Shown: positions 22,706 through 35,857, counted from the first letter of the stretch. The stretch: DNA of 64,000 nucleotides from Leptobrachium leishanense (GCA_009667805.1 CM019063.1:90051877-90115876); one strand, 5' to 3'. Numbers and translations: made by a program. Notes: a model not told the origin generated them from the letters alone.

Positions 22706-23414
22706 TTATCTCTCAAGTTGCTAAAATCAGTCTAAGGTGATTCAAACAGACCTAACATCCTTTTGTTTTGTAATAATTGTATTTGTAACTAAAATGTTAT
22801 TAAATTTAGGAGCTTCTCAGAATAAGGGAACTGACTGGTTACTTAGAACTAATATAAACATAAATCTACTTGCGTTAAAATGTAACAAATCATGGCTATG
22901 ACTGCAATAACAATATATTTAAAATAGTAATACAGTAACATAATTTTGTCCCCAGCTCAAATTGTGGAATGCATTCTCCATTAATTTGGCCACAAGAGGG
23001 CATCCCGTGCTTGTTAATATGACAGAGAAATCAAATTTAAATATTGAAAGAAAACAAATATTGCAACCTTTGCATAATATAATGATATTTTAGCAGAGTT
23101 TCCACAGAAGATAAATGCTGCGGCATGTGTATTGTAAATCTGTGGTTGTGGCTTTGTAATTATTAGCATTTTCTATATACTATAATGACAAATAACTGCA
23201 GGAAATAGGGCGTCAACAATATTAACTTCCATTCACAACTCTGTATAGACATATATATATATAAAAGCTGTTTAAGACTGGCATGACCTTTATTTTATTT
23301 GTCTCCTGTGTCAAATTACAACTATATATACTGTATATGTATAGAATTTTCTAAAAACTAGACATTCATAAGCATTCCATTCAGAACATCAGTTTTGAAG
23401 CTTAACGTTTCATA
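22706..23414. other. No feature recognised
   Basis: AT-rich, with a short (TA)n run near 23,252-23,263; nothing supportable. Confidence 0.5.
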
Positions 23415-24310
23415 CAGGGTTATCCAAAGAGATTCGAAAAGTCACCGCACGTTCGGTGACTTTTCGTTCTCTTCAATTCGGTTTGTTTTGCCGATCCCAT
23501 TTCGGTGACCCTGCGGTGTATTCAGCAAGTACCACATGGTCCCCGAATTGCAGGGAAAAGCTGCCGCAAACCTGACGAAAACTAACCGCAAAACCCGACG
23601 AATGCACGCAGAAAAGCCACAAAAACATCTGGATTAACCTGCCGAAAACCATGGAAAAAGCCCGAGCAGGAGCCGATCACAGGCAGCGAAGCAGCTGAGA
23701 CCGCAGAAGAGGCAGTGAATAAATTAGCAAAACAGTTTGTATGAATGTGTGAAAGTGAAACGCTGTTTGCAAAGAAACTACTGAGCGAAAATGTCTGAAA
23801 TTTACATATGAGGTCCAGGGAATGATAATAAAAAGGGCTGTTACAGAAAAAATAAGTAAACTTTAAAAAGAAAAAAAAAATCGGACTTTTAAAAAAAATA
23901 AAAATCAGAAAAATGCTTAAAATATCCGAAAAAATCTATAAATAAAGAGACTCTTTACTGCATAATTTTACAATGAACGGTTTATTAGATATTGAATTAA
24001 AACGGGAATATTTTTAACATTGAAGTCTATGGGATTCTACTGAATTAACTTGCCGAATTAAACCACCGAATGGCAGGGCATTTCGGGAACCTTTCACTGC
24101 TGGTTTGTGTTCTCTGAATAGCTGAAGAAGTGCTTTTTCATGGGGATTTCACTGCCCTCGAACAGGCACCGTATGTGCAGGAAATTCGCCAGGATTTGGC
24201 GAATTGCCTGCTCTCTGGATAGCCGAATGGCCAGGAAAGGTAACCGAACGCTGATTTTCAGCATTCGGTTACCTTTCTCAAGCAATTTGGATCTCTTTGA
24301 ATAACCCTGA
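23415..24310. mobile_element. MITE, 0.9 kb, CAGGGTTATTCAAAGAGA termini
   Basis: CAGGGTTATCCAAAGAGATTC at the left and GGATCTCTTTGAATAACCCTGA at the right, with TA outside. The first ~60 bp fold on themselves (GAAAAGTCACCG / CGGTGACTTTTC). An A-rich interior (23,820-23,960) is shared with the interrupted copy at 27,473-29,046. No frame. Confidence 0.8.
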
Positions 24311-24509
24311 TAGAAAGGGTCATTTAAATGTACAAGATCCCCTCTGCAAGCAAATGCAAAAATCCAAAATGCTCCAAAATCTAAACTCTTTTGAGAGACG
24401 TCCTAACTCCATGCTTTCAGGTGGTGCAGCGCACACAAACTTTGTTTCAAGCACACAATTATTAAAAATATTGTATAAAATTCCCTTCAAGCTATATATT
24501 TAAGGTTTA

Positions 24510-24902
24510 CAGGTTGGACACATCTTATCTGGAATTCTAAAATCTAGAAGACTTCAAAAACCTGAATTTTTGGAGCAGTCCGGGTTTTAGTAATTCCAGA
24601 TTAGGAATGTTCAGGATGGACCCTGCATCTTGTGGAGCCTGGCTCCTAAATGTTGCAGCACAGCACGACACACACTTGGAGAAGCTGGTGCGCCCCTACA
24701 TATGAAATGCTGCTCGGAGTCACTGACTAAGAACATCATGTCCATGGAGTAACCCAACTGGTGGCTGCAGGAGGAAGGGAACTGCAACTCCCCTGCCTCA
24801 ATCTCCTTCCAGTCTCAGGCATCAAATGCTCCTGGATTTCAAAATCTGGAAGAATCCGAAATCCGGAACCCCATGTATTCGGGATAAGGGGTGCTCAATC
24901 TG
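24510..24902. mobile_element. pogo/Tigger-like MITE, 393 bp
   Basis: TA-CAGGTTGGACACATCTTATC on the left and GATAAGGGGTGCTCAATCTG-TA on the right (24,508-24,509; 24,903-24,904), with inner arms GGAATTCTAAAATC / GAATCCGAAATCCGG. The TIR consensus resembles the CAGGTTGAGTATCCCTTATC ends of pogo-superfamily elements. A second right end of the same kind (ATATCAGATAGGGGGTACTC then GGCCTGTA) lies at 25,044-25,072, so a truncated relative sits next to it. Confidence 0.7.
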
Positions 24903-25708
24903 TATTTGAAAAATAAATTAGTTTCTTTTTTTAGACTTGGTTCCCATCACCGGACATTTTATTAGTTGTATACAAGTTTTCCAAAATATAATTATTTTTT
25001 TTAAAAAAAAAAATAAATCCCAAACATTTCCGGTCTCAAACATATCAGATAGGGGGTACTCGGCCTGTATAATTCCTTAACAAGCAAAACTAGAAAAAGC
25101 CCCAAGCCAGCCAAAATGATAGATCTTGATGTACAATTATAGTCTACATTCCAGAGCTATCAAGATCTACAAAAAGACGTTATTTCATCCATCTACACTA
25201 GGTGACCCACCCTGCTTTGTATCTAATTTCACACCCCATGTGCTACCAATTAATTCTCTTTATCCTGCTGGTGCATAGAAGTTGCATCTAGCTTGCCTAG
25301 TTTCCATCTCACTCGTTTATTCTTATTTACATGTTAAATGATCTATACTGGTGTGGATCCATATGCTATTTTGAATTTATGGTCACATACTCTAGAACAG
25401 GGGTCTCAAAGTACTGGCCCGCGGGCCATTTGTGGCCCTCAGACCAGTTACAAGTGGCCCCCGTGCTCAGCGAGAGTCAGAGATCATGCTCTGACATAAA
25501 TTAATGAGCAAAGGCTGAGTCTTTCACGTGAGCGGCTCCCTGGCTGTGTTGACAGGTCTAGCATTCCAATGCAGAAGAAGGTTTTTCTCTGACCCTGCAG
25601 GTAATAAATCATTCCTCCACAGGTTCACCAGGGATAAAACACTTTTAACCCCTCAGTATAGTGTTGTGGACAAACGGTTTTTAATTATTAAAAAATGTGT
25701 GATAAATA

Positions 25709-27322
<1,614 letters not shown>

Positions 27323-27329
27323 TATACAG

Positions 27330-27460
27330 CTCATCAGACAGTGCTATGAGCTGTTTAATTCTATTTATAGCACGTCTCCCATACTGGTCTTAATTAATTT
27401 ATAAGGTCAGTATGGAAGATGTGTCATAACTAGAATTAAACAGCTTGCAGCACTGAGGAC
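27330..27460. repeat. Short foldback
   Basis: GAGCTGTTTAATTCTA (27,350-27,365) is complementary to TAGAATTAAACAGCTT (27,431-27,446), and ACTGGTCTTAATTAATT... TAAGGTCAGT pairs in the centre. It follows the Tc1 right end directly and is probably part of the hAT interior. Confidence 0.6.
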
Positions 27461-27472
27461 CAGTATCACAAA

Positions 27473-29046
27473 AGGGGTTATTCAGAGAGCACTGAAATGT
27501 CCCTGATATTTTGGTGCTCTCTCATACTGTGCACTTCGGCAAATTCATTTCAATTTTCCCAAAGTGCGCTAAGCCGCCAAAAACCTCAGACAAGCTGCTG
27601 AACGCCACCAAGCTAACTACTGAATGGGTAAAAAAAAAAACTGAACTGCTATTCTTCAAAAGGTGTTTAACCCTTTCGCTGCTGAGGCTTTTCCCGCCCC
27701 TGTGCTGAGGTCATTTTTACCGGTTTTGCTCATCATGTTTAAACGTGTTTTGAAGGCTTATTTTAGTATATGACCCAGACATATTATATATCATTCTTTC
27801 CGTCAGACTCGGTAGATTCATAATATGTCATTATTATATGTATACGTTATGTCATGTCTGTATATTATAACAAAAAATGCAATAAAATATGTATTTTCAA
27901 TAATTTACAATGTGTAAAGTGTTTTTTTTCACATTTTAACATGCGAGCAATTGCGGTTATATTTTATATGGGGTGCGCTTGTTAAAAAAATTAGAGATGG
28001 GGTCTCGTTACATTTTTTTTGGGGGAAAATTACACTATTTTTAACAAACGCACCGCATACAAAAATCGTTAGTGCAGCATCATTGTTCACATTATAATTG
28101 AAATGGGAACAATATTGCTGCATTAACAAACCAAAAAAAAGATAAAAAAAGTGTTTATTTTTTTTTATAATTTTTTTTTTTTTTTTTTTTTACTTTCATG
28201 TTTGGTATCGTTGGAACGGCCATGCTCTGGCCGATCCAACCATACCAAAATTTAACCCCTAGCTGCCACTGATCGGGAGATAGGGAGTTCCAATGAACTC
28301 CATCTCCACAGTTGGTGGCAGTTAAGGGTTAAGTCCAGGACTGGCGTCATCGTGCTACGCATGATGAAGCCAGTCCTCAGGGGGAGTTCCCGGAGGCTTG
28401 GCGACATCCAAGATGTCGGCCAGCTCCGGGAAAGGATCGCAAACCGGCGCTTTTCAGCGCCGATTCGCGATCCAGCTCCCAGGGGTTAATGCCAGGCATC
28501 ATTTGGAAGGGCAGGCTGTGCCCTTCCAAATGATGCCTGGGTTAACCTCCGCAGAGCCGCCGATCGGGAGGGAGAGAGGTCCGAAGGACCTCCCCCCCTC
28601 CCTTTCAGGCGCCTCCTCCGCACATGCGGGGGGGCGCCTGAATTTGGTGTCATCGCGCTGCCGCGATGACACCAAATTCCGGCGGCTGCTGTTCCGGATG
28701 CCGGGCTGACATCCAGGATGTCAGCCCGCACCGGAGGGGCCAGCGATCGGCCGGAACCCGGCGAACGCTGACCCCAATGGGAGGACGCGCTCAGCGCGTC
28801 CTCCGCATACCAGCGGGAATGCTGAGGACGCGCTGAGCGCGTCCTCAGCATCGAAGTGGTTAAAATCATAAAAATTCATGGAAATGTGAGGAAATAATAA
28901 AAAAGGTCCTTTTAAAAAAATAATAAAAAGGTCTGCTACAGTCTAAAATAAAAACGCTTTGTAAAAACATGGGAATCAAAAATTTTGTCAGAAAAATAAC
29001 AAAAATATGTTCAGAAAGATAAATAAAAAGACGCTTTGCTGTAAAT
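27473..29046. mobile_element. MITE (GGGTTATTCAGAGAG family) split by TTAA element B
   Basis: The left end GGGGTTATTCAGAGAGCACTG is at 27,473. After the inserted TTAA element the interior resumes at 28,864 with the A-rich AAAATAACAAAAATATG... AGACGCTTTGCTG sequence homologous to 23,820-23,960. The right terminus is missing; a SINE fragment follows. Confidence 0.65.
27671..28859 (+). mobile_element. Hairpin-rich TTAA element, complete copy B
   Basis: TTAA at 27,667-27,670 and 28,860-28,863; ends CCCTTTCGCTGCTGAGG and, reversed, CCACTTCGATGCTGAGG. Same element as copy A, opposite orientation. It has an AT-rich left third and then consecutive perfect foldbacks, including 28,492-28,540 (22-bp arms, loop GGCTG) and two GGACGCGCTnAGCGCGTCC palindromes near the right end. 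Several stem pairs differ from copy A on both arms together. Non-coding; apparent frames follow from the symmetric GC-rich arms. Confidence 0.9.
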
Positions 29047-29147
29047 CCAGTAAGTGTCCTTGGGAGAGACACCTAACGGTACATACTCGCCGCCCAGGAC
29101 ATACTTGAAAACGAGAGAAATCTCAATGTATCCTTCCTGGTAAAATA
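29047..29147 (+). mobile_element. 3' fragment of SINE-1
   Basis: Begins CCAGTAAGTGTCCTTGGG and runs through the shared LINE-like tail to CCTTCCTGGTAAAATAA. The tRNA-like head is missing. Confidence 0.8.
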
Positions 29148-29206
29148 ATTTAAATTTTGTTTTAACAATTTAAGTAAAAAAAGTAAAAATAAAAATATTA
29201 CGCTGA

Positions 29207-29670
29207 TACTCTCATATACACCGCACATAACTGTGGAGCTCTGTGACGCCTTCATGCACACTGCACATTACTGTGGAGCTCTGTGATGCCCTCATAAACA
29301 CTGACTGCACATTACTGTGGAGCTCTGTGACTCCTTCATGCACACTGCACAATACTGTGGAGCTCTGTGACTCCATCATGCACACTGCACATTACTGTGT
29401 GGAGCTCTGTGATGCCCTTATAAACACTGCACACTGTGGAGCTCTGTGACTCCCTCATGCACACCGCACATTACTGTGGAGCTCTGACGCCCTCATGCAC
29501 ACTGCACATTACTGTTGAGCGCTGTGATGCCCTCATACACACTGCACATTACTGTGGAGCTCTGTGATGCCTTCATACACACCGCACATTACTGTGGAGC
29601 TCTTTGACACCCTCATAAACACTGCACATTACTATGGAGCTCTGTGACTGTGACGCCCTTAGATACACCA
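29207..29670 (+). repeat. ~40-bp satellite array, about eleven copies
   Basis: Units of CATGCACACTGCACATTACT plus GTGGAGCTCTGTGACGCCCT. It is a shorter version of the 5,275-5,722 array, lacking the GAGTTTTATTGCTG part of each unit. Located between a SINE fragment and the hAT coding remnant. Confidence 0.9.
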
Positions 29671-29898
29671 CACACTTAGAGCACCAAAACTTATAGATCT
29701 GCAATGCAGCACTGACCTCAAAGCTAAGTTCAGAGATGCACAGGGAAACCCAGAAACGATAGCTCAGTTTTTGAGAGCGTTACCAGCTACCTTTTCGGAG
29801 CTGTCCAAACGTGTAATGTGCTTATTTGGAAGTACATACCTGTGTGAAAAATTATTCTCAGCTATGAACGTTAACAAATCTAGAACCATGTCTAGGCT

Positions 29899-30630
29899 AA
29901 CTGATTATTATTATTATTATTATTCTTTATTTATAAAGCGCCAGCATATTCCGCAGCGCTGTACAATAGGCACAGTATAGACAGGGTTACAATACATTGA
30001 ACAACATTTGACAAACAGTACAGGAGGAGATGAGGGCCCTATTCCCGTAGGAACTCACAATCTAGGAGTGTTGGGGTTGGAAACAGGAGGAGAGGACTGT
30101 AAGGTGAGAGTGAGTGATGGTTGTGTCAGTGAGTTGGGTGGTAGGCTTCCCTAAATAGGAATGTTTTCAGGGAGCGTTTGAAAGAAGAGAAGTTAGGGGA
30201 AAGTCTGACAGTACGAGGGAGAGCATTCCAGAGGATGGGGGCTGCGCGTGAGAAATCCTGCAGTCTATCATGGGAAGAGGTGATGCGGGGAGAAGCTAGG
30301 CGCAGGCCACTGTTTGACCTTAGAGAGCGGGCTGGGGTGTATTTGGTGATTAGTGAGGACAGGTAGTGGGGAGCTGAGTTAGTGAGTGTTTTGTAGGTCA
30401 GGGTAAGGATTTTGAATTTAATTCTGCAGTGGATGGGGAGCCAGTGAAGGGACTCGCAGAGGGGAGCGGCAGAGACAGAGCGGCGGGTGAGGTGAATTAG
30501 CCTGGTGGAGGCGTTCAGGATGGATTGTAGGGGGGAGAGGCGGGACAGAGGGAGGCCAGATAAGAGATTATTGCAATAGTCGAGTCGGGAGATTACCAGG
30601 GCGTGTATGAGTTGTTTTGTGGTGCCCATC
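29899..30630 (-). mobile_element. 3' end of an L2/CR1-like LINE inserted in the hAT coding region
   Basis: On the minus strand the copy runs from 30,630 (5'-truncated, in frame) to a 3' UTR ending GTACAGCGCTGCGGAATATG, GGCGCTTTATAAATAAAG and (AAT)n. Direct repeats TCTAGGCT (29,891-29,898; 30,631-30,638) bound it. The tail sequence is shared with the SINE at 33,688-34,080. Confidence 0.85.
30126..30629 (-). pseudogene. LINE reverse transcriptase C-terminal fragment, 167 codons, open
   Basis: Encodes the region after the polymerase core: LIHALVISRLDYCNNLLSGL, LCESLHWLPIHCRIKFKILT, LTYKTLTNSAPHYLSSLI, ARSLRSNSGLRLASPR, ending FKRSLKTFLFREAY. This block order (SRLDYCN..L; SLHWLP...RI.FKIL.LTYK; LWN.LP; FK..LKT.LF) is characteristic of L2/CR1/Rex-type polymerases. 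The endonuclease and catalytic palm (with the xxDD box) are missing through 5' truncation, so the fragment cannot work. The frame is still uninterrupted, which suggests a recent insertion. Confidence 0.85.
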
Positions 30631-30966
30631 TCTAGGCTGTTAGGGTTTGTTAGGGTTTCAACTGCTAACTCACTTAAAGCAGACTTGGCTCATCTTATGC
30701 AGAGCAAACACTGCCAGGCATCTGGCATTAAGCAGTGACCACACACACACACACACACGTGTATATAGTTTAATGTTGTTTTTGAAGTTTGAAATTTTGC
30801 ATGCGGCCCCCATGGGATATGAAAACTTGTCCTGTGGCCCTCAGGTAATTTGAGTTTGAGACCCCTGCTCTAGAGGATAGCAAGAGGGGTCAAACAACTA
30901 CAATCCACAGTCCACTAAAAATGTATCCTGCAAATCACTGAATAATAGCCTGCTAATCACAATTAA

Positions 30967-31247
30967 CCCTTTGCCGCTGGGTGGGTTGTGCCCGGCTGAA
31001 GGAAGTTAACACCGGCGGGGTGTACTCCTCCGGCCCGCCTAGCAGCTGACATGCTTCATTGGCTACAGGTGGAAGGGCTGCGTTCAGGCTGTCCCGCAGC
31101 AGCAGCCAATGGCACGTGGCGCACACCGACTGCTGGGTGGGGCTGAGGAAGCCCTTTAAGTCAACGGGGCATACTACTAGTACACCCCGCAGCTTCAAGG
31201 CCCCCTCGCTGCAGGGACAACATAGTACGCCCTGTAGCCAAAAAGGG
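30967..31247. mobile_element. Short TTAA element, 281 bp
   Basis: TTAA at 30,963-30,966 and 31,248-31,251; ends CCCTTTGCCGCTGGGTGG and, reversed, CCCTTTTTGGCTACAGGG. The interior has foldbacks (GGGGCATACTACTAGTACACCCC). Non-coding. Confidence 0.75.
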
Positions 31248-31270
31248 TTAATCCTGCAAACAGTAAACTA

Positions 31271-31965
31271 TAGGGGTTATTCCATAACCACCATACATTT
31301 ATTGAAAGATCGAAGGATATGACTTTGGCGAACTTCATTATATCAGGTACGGTGAATTCACTATTTTGAGAACTTCTGCCGCAGTTCTCCATAGTTTCAC
31401 TGTCCTTTCCACTGTAGCCAAAGTTTTTCATTGTAGCTCTAAGCGTAGTTTTCAGTATGGGTTCCACTGTAGTTTCACTGTAGCAATATTCTGGTCTCGT
31501 TAATCTTAGAAACGACACAACCCCCCAAATCAAAACTTTTGTATAATCAGAATTATTTAACGTAACTTTTGATTTTATATGTAGAGCTCTGCGTCCCAGA
31601 GTGTTATTCTGCACAAAATTCTTAGAGAGGTCTCCGTCCTGAAATTAATAAAAGGAACATGATAGGCTGGTGTCAGACGAGAGTTTTGCAGAGTGGAAGG
31701 ATAATAGGAGGATTGCGCTTTTTCAACGCTGAGGGGGGGGGGTCAGGCGGGCGTCGAGTGCATGCCGGAAGTGCATTTTACGCGTGCTAGTGCTTGCTTC
31801 TCTATGGGGGATTTCACTGCCCTTGAACAGGCACCGTACATGAAGGCAATTTGACAAAATTTGGCGAACTGCCTGCTCTCTGAATAGCCGAATGGCCCCG
31901 AAATGTCCCCGTTCCCTGAATTTCAGTGCCTGGTTACATTTCGGATCTCTCTGAATAACCCCTAT
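31271..31965. mobile_element. MITE, TAGGGGTTATTC termini, containing a second MITE end
   Basis: Left TAGGGGTTATTCCATAACC, right TCTCTCTGAATAACCCCTA, with TA outside each. At about 31,661 a GGCTGGTGTCAGACGAGAG terminus of the GGCTAGGGTCAGAC family intrudes. The rest (31,800-31,950) resembles 24,120-24,300. Confidence 0.7.
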
Positions 31966-32822
31966 AGACTGTGTCAACTAGCACAGTTGTATGCCTGCTT
32001 ATAGGAATATTCTGTAGTTTGCTGTTGCTACAACCGTGACAAACTTCGGCTTATCACTAAATGGAGTTCAAACTAGGGATGTGCGTTTCAGGTTTCGGAA
32101 TTTCGGAATTTTCACAAAATTTCCCGATTCGTGCATTTGGATTCAGACGATTTTCCAAAAATTTTCGGAAATTGTGAAAACTGTAGCTATGACTTAATGA
32201 ATCCAGTATTCAATGATTCTGCAGGGATGTGAACTTCCCATATCCTCCTTCTATCCTCCTTCTAAAGTGTGTCCCTGGATTACCTGGATGATTTACGGAT
32301 CAGAATTCTCTTACCCAAGATGCAAACTGAAAGAAACAGGACAGTGAGATGGATGTACAATGAAACATTGGAAGTCCTTGTTATCAGTCATCTTCACTAA
32401 ATATGATAAATACAGCACATTCTATCGATAATTTACCTATTGCCAAAACAAGTCTTGCGGATTCTTAACCAACTTCTACTCTACTACATGGTTAACCAGT
32501 AACGGAATGGGGTCAGTATCTATGCAAATACTCTGCTTTTAATGTGAGTATGTGATAAAAAAACAAAGGTGTATGAGATTGCTGAGAACAGGCAACAGCA
32601 TAAGTGGCCTGTCCAACGGTGGGTCCTGCTCAGGTCTCCTACATTTTTAGCTCAATGGCGCCATTGCAGTGGATGCTATACTATGTACAAATCAGACTAC
32701 AATTGCTCAGAAACAGTAGCCAGAGATGAAATGTCAAAGCAACCATCTCTGCACAGCAGGAAACGCAACCCCCAATGATCATTTCAGCCTTGCTAGGTCT
32801 TGTCAGGAGGGCACGGTCTATT
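31966..32822. other. No gene; short symmetric TTTCGGAATTTCGG stretch
   Basis: At 32,080-32,180 a GTTTCGGAATTTCGGAATTTT sequence, similar to pieces near 39,240-39,290, marks an unassigned repeat. The remainder has no supportable feature. Confidence 0.4.
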
Positions 32823-32943
32823 GGCTGGATGGAGTAGAGGTAACATCACTGCTCTATAACCATGGAGACACAGGTTCAAATCCCAGCCCCTCTCCTGTAA
32901 GTGTCCTTGAGCAAGACACCTAACGGTACATACTTGTCTACCA
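32823..32943 (+). mobile_element. SINE-1 copy, 3' truncated
   Basis: GGCTGGATGGAGTAGAGG, B-box GGTTCAAATCCC and the GTGTCCTTGAGCAAGACACC segment are present; the tail is cut off by the element starting at 32,950. Confidence 0.85.
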
Positions 32944-32949
32944 CACAAT

Positions 32950-33677
32950 GGGCCCTATTACATTCTTCACGCAAAAACGCACGCACAACGTGTGAATTTT
33001 TGCGCAAAGCTTTAAAAGTTAACGCGCGTAAATCAATGCTGGTATTACAATCCTAGCGCATTTTTTCATCCGCCAAAAAATAATGCGTGTAAAATGACGT
33101 GCACAAACGCGCGTGCAGCAACGTTGCGCGCAGAAATCAGTGTGCAGACTGTTTTTTTCACGCGATTCAGCCAATCAGAATTAAGAACCACAATTGTCTC
33201 ACGTTAAGTTTTTGCGCCTGTCAAAGTCAATCTGCGCATATATGCTACATCAATAAAAAAACACGCACAACTTCTCAAATTTATTGGTTTGGTATGTGTA
33301 GAATGTGTAACTATACTTTGCTGCGTATGTTTTTTTTGGGCTGGTGTATTCGGTTTCGGGCAGGATGATAGAATTTGCCATTAACACCAGCTTTTAGGAG
33401 TTGCTAAAAGTATGCGCACAAAGGCTGTGCGTTACAAACTGCGCATAGATTGTAATACCATCTGCGTACCAGCGCACAAACGCATTTGCGCTCACAATGT
33501 TAAGTATAGGACGCGCAAAGTACAGTAAGCTCGCGCAGCGTTCGCACAGGTTTACCCGCGGTAGACGTATACGCATGTTAGTTGCACTGATATTGTAATA
33601 CGACGTTCAGCGCAAAGCGCAACGCGTTAATGCGTTTTTGCGCTGGCGCAAACGTATGCGCAAAGAATGTAATAGGG
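32950..33677. mobile_element. TIR element, GGGCCCTATTAC family, 728 bp
   Basis: Left GGGCCCTATTACATTCTTCA, right GAATGTAATAGGG, between direct repeats CACAAT (32,944-32,949; 33,678-33,683). Arms are full of GCGCA/TGCGC words (AACGCGCGTAAATCAACGC-type), giving extensive self-pairing, and a short non-symmetric centre encodes nothing recognisable. A truncated second copy is at 43,399-43,901. The class is not identified. Confidence 0.7.
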
Positions 33678-33687
33678 CACAATATCG

Positions 33688-34080
33688 GCTGTGGAGTCCA
33701 GTGGTAGCGCCTCTACCCCTTGATCGTAGAGAAGTAGCTCAAGGTCCCGTTCAGCACATCCCTCCGGTACAACTGTGGAGAAGTCTCGACCTTACGAGAA
33801 ACGGATTGGACCTAACCACCAGGTTGCTGATCATCGCTACAACCATGGAAAGAAGACTCAATCCCACTCAGAAGACACCACCAGCGAGTGTCCTTGGTCA
33901 AGACACCTAACGATATGGATGCGCCTACCTTACAAAATACTTGTACATCTCATAGATTGTAAATTCCCTGAATCAGGTCATCATCCATGTGTGGTATTCC
34001 AATGTGTCAACCCCTTGTACACTGATCTTGTAAAGCGCTGCAGAATATGTGGCGCTATATAAATAAAAGATGATAATAAT
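33688..34080 (+). mobile_element. tRNA-derived SINE (family SINE-2)
   Basis: The head GAGTCCAGTGGTAGCGCCTC has an A-box-like TGGTAGCGCC. The central GTGTCCTTGGTCAAGACACC is the same core as in SINE-1. The 3' tail GTAAAGCGCTGCAGAATATG, GGCGCTATATAAATAAAAG, (AAT)n equals the 3' end of the LINE at 29,899-30,630. So SINE-1 and SINE-2 share a core but end in different LINE tails. Confidence 0.75.
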
Positions 34081-34265
34081 ACCTCTCTAGGTATTATAAT
34101 GTGGTTCATTTATGCTGTGGCCTGTTCTCAGGACGCTTTGTGACGTTGCCCGTTCTCAGGGACTTCATATACAACATTTGTCATTCTCATAACAGACAAA
34201 TTAAAGATGTCAGAGGTTACTCAATGACCACTGCAGGTTACCATTGTTTTATTGTTTTTTTTTTC

Positions 34266-34450
34266 AAAGTATTTTACCAGGGAGGATATGTTGAGATTTT
34301 CTCTTGTTTTCAAGTATGTCCTGGGTAGGCAAGTATGTACGTTAGGTGTCTTGCCCAAGGACACTTACTGGAGAGGCACTCTGGCTGGGATTTGAACCTG
34401 TGTCTCCATGGTTATAGAGCAGTGATGTTACCTCTACTCCTTCCAGCTGG
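34266..34450 (-). mobile_element. SINE-1 copy, minus strand
   Basis: Reverse complement of the SINE-1 consensus, from the head TGGAGTAGAGGTAACATCAC (right) through B-box GGTTCAAATCCC to the tail GGTAAAATACTTTGAAAAAA (left). Confidence 0.9.
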
Positions 34451-34559
34451 TATGTTATAAACAATAGTGAAAATCAACAATGTTGCAATGATGATAAACT
34501 TCAATGCTTCTCAAAAGATAATTCAAACAGCAGCAGCAGAATACTGTATGTGTGATATG

Positions 34560-35640
34560 TAGCAGGGGTCAAATCGATGGGAAACGTGGGAATGCAGTTC
34601 CTCCACTGTTTTTGTACGGGAATAAAGTTCGGATTTGATTAACACTCTGTGAAGTTTTTGTTTAGTTGGCCAATCATATGTAGCGCTGCTTTAAAAACAC
34701 TGTATTCTGGTGCATTGAACTATTGCTGCCACCAGAGGGAGACAGAGACATTGTTAGACTATGCAGGACAAAACAGAACTACATGTACCATCATCCTTTG
34801 CGTGGGGACAGGAAGGAGGTGGTACAGGAAGAGGAAAAAGATCAGCAGCCTCGTGCAAGAGAGAGCAGAGTGAGTGGAGCAGTGAAAGGTGGAGGACGCA
34901 TGTTGGAGCTGTCAGGGATCGCAACCAGGCCGGAGTACAGACGCTGTCTTACTGGTGCTGGAGATCGGGACAGTGACCGTGTTGAGACCTACCTGCGCAG
35001 CGCAGAGAGGTCTGGAGGAAAAGCTAGATCCGGCAGGACCCCGAGTTAGGAGACCGCGCTGATCGAGTGGGAGTGCAGGTGGTGGATCGTTGTTCCAGTT
35101 GCAGAGATTTGGCAAGCAGGGAGCAGATTCAGTGGCACGGAGTCCCAGTGCACAGCGGAGAAGATCCTTTGATTGAGGCATCGGGTGCGGGACAGTTTCG
35201 TTTATCAGATGGGTGAGAGGCCTCCCAGGCCGCAGTTCCAATATAGAAACGTATGCTGCAATATTGTTTAAATCCACAGGGCCCCAACGGTGACTAGTCG
35301 AAGATTGTTTTGTTTCATTCATTGGCCAGTTGAACACAGTACCCAGGTACCCTAGACAACACACATATATATTTTTGAGCTATTATTCACGGGACTTACA
35401 CTCCAGAACTGAGGGGGTTAACCGGTTTCTTTTACCGTCGCGTATTTTTCCCGCGTTACGAAGTCTATTCATTCAAATACCATATATGCATATTATATGC
35501 TGCTTTATTGGGATCAGTAAAGAATATAATATATAAAAATCCACAACAGTGGTGGTGTATAGTTATTTCCTAGTGCGGTGAGACTAACCCAAGGTTTACT
35601 CAGTGGCTCCTCCGGGGGTGAGCACTACACATATATTATT
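34560..35640 (+). mobile_element. Probable LTR-derived segment, ends not resolved
   Basis: The GC-rich purine-biased leader-like part (34,720-35,200), the CCACCAGAGGGAGACAG word and the later ATCAGTAAAGAATATAATAT resemble the organisation of the Ty3 LTR at 50,638, but I found no TG...CA ends or target duplication. GGGGTCAAATCGATGGG at 34,565 resembles 39,598-39,612 and marks another repeat boundary. Confidence 0.35.
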
Positions 35641-35650
35641 CCAAAGTGCC

Positions 35651-35857
35651 GGCTGGGTGGAGTAGAGGTAACATCACTGCTCTATAACCATGGAGAGAGA
35701 CTGTGGAGACACAGGTTCGATCCCGGCAAGAGCACCTCTCCAGTAAGTGCCCTTGGGCAAGACACCTAACAGTACATACTCGCCACCCAGGATGTACTTG
35801 AAAAAGAGAGAAATCTCAATGTATCCTTCCTGGTAAAATCCTTTCTAAAAAAAAAAA
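35651..35857 (+). mobile_element. SINE-1, best preserved copy
   Basis: It contains a perfect Pol III B-box GGTTCGATCCC (35,714-35,724) downstream of GGCTGGGTGGAGTAGAGG. Then come CCAGTAAGTGCCCTTGGGCA, the LINE-like tail TTGAAAAAGAGAGAAATCTC... CCTTCCTGGTAAAATCC and an A-run. The core resembles the conserved centre of V-SINE-type elements (from memory of the family; not searched). Confidence 0.9.

Larger units (their letters stand above)
29686..30738 (+). pseudogene. hAT transposase C-terminal (dimerisation domain) remnant
   Basis: Two exonless pieces of one frame flank a LINE insert. Piece 1 (29,686-29,906) encodes LIDLQCSTDLKAKFRDA, LRALPATFSELSKRVMCLFG, STYLCEKLFSAMNVNKSR; piece 2 (30,650-30,738) encodes RVSTANSLKADLAHLMQSKH and CQASGIKQ then TGA. 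This is the hAT-family dimerisation motif (S-x-CE-x-x-FS ... N-x-x-K-S-R-x-x-L-T-D) as found in the hAT-derived region of GTF2IRD2/ZBED-like proteins. The catalytic RNase-H-like core and zinc finger are gone. It belongs to the hAT element at 25,397-30,868, whose orientation it sets as plus. Confidence 0.8.

Noticed and set aside
35714..35724. A genuine tRNA gene suggested by the perfect B-box
   Set aside because: No cloverleaf with a proper anticodon arm can be drawn, and the sequence recurs with the SINE core and LINE tail at several places.
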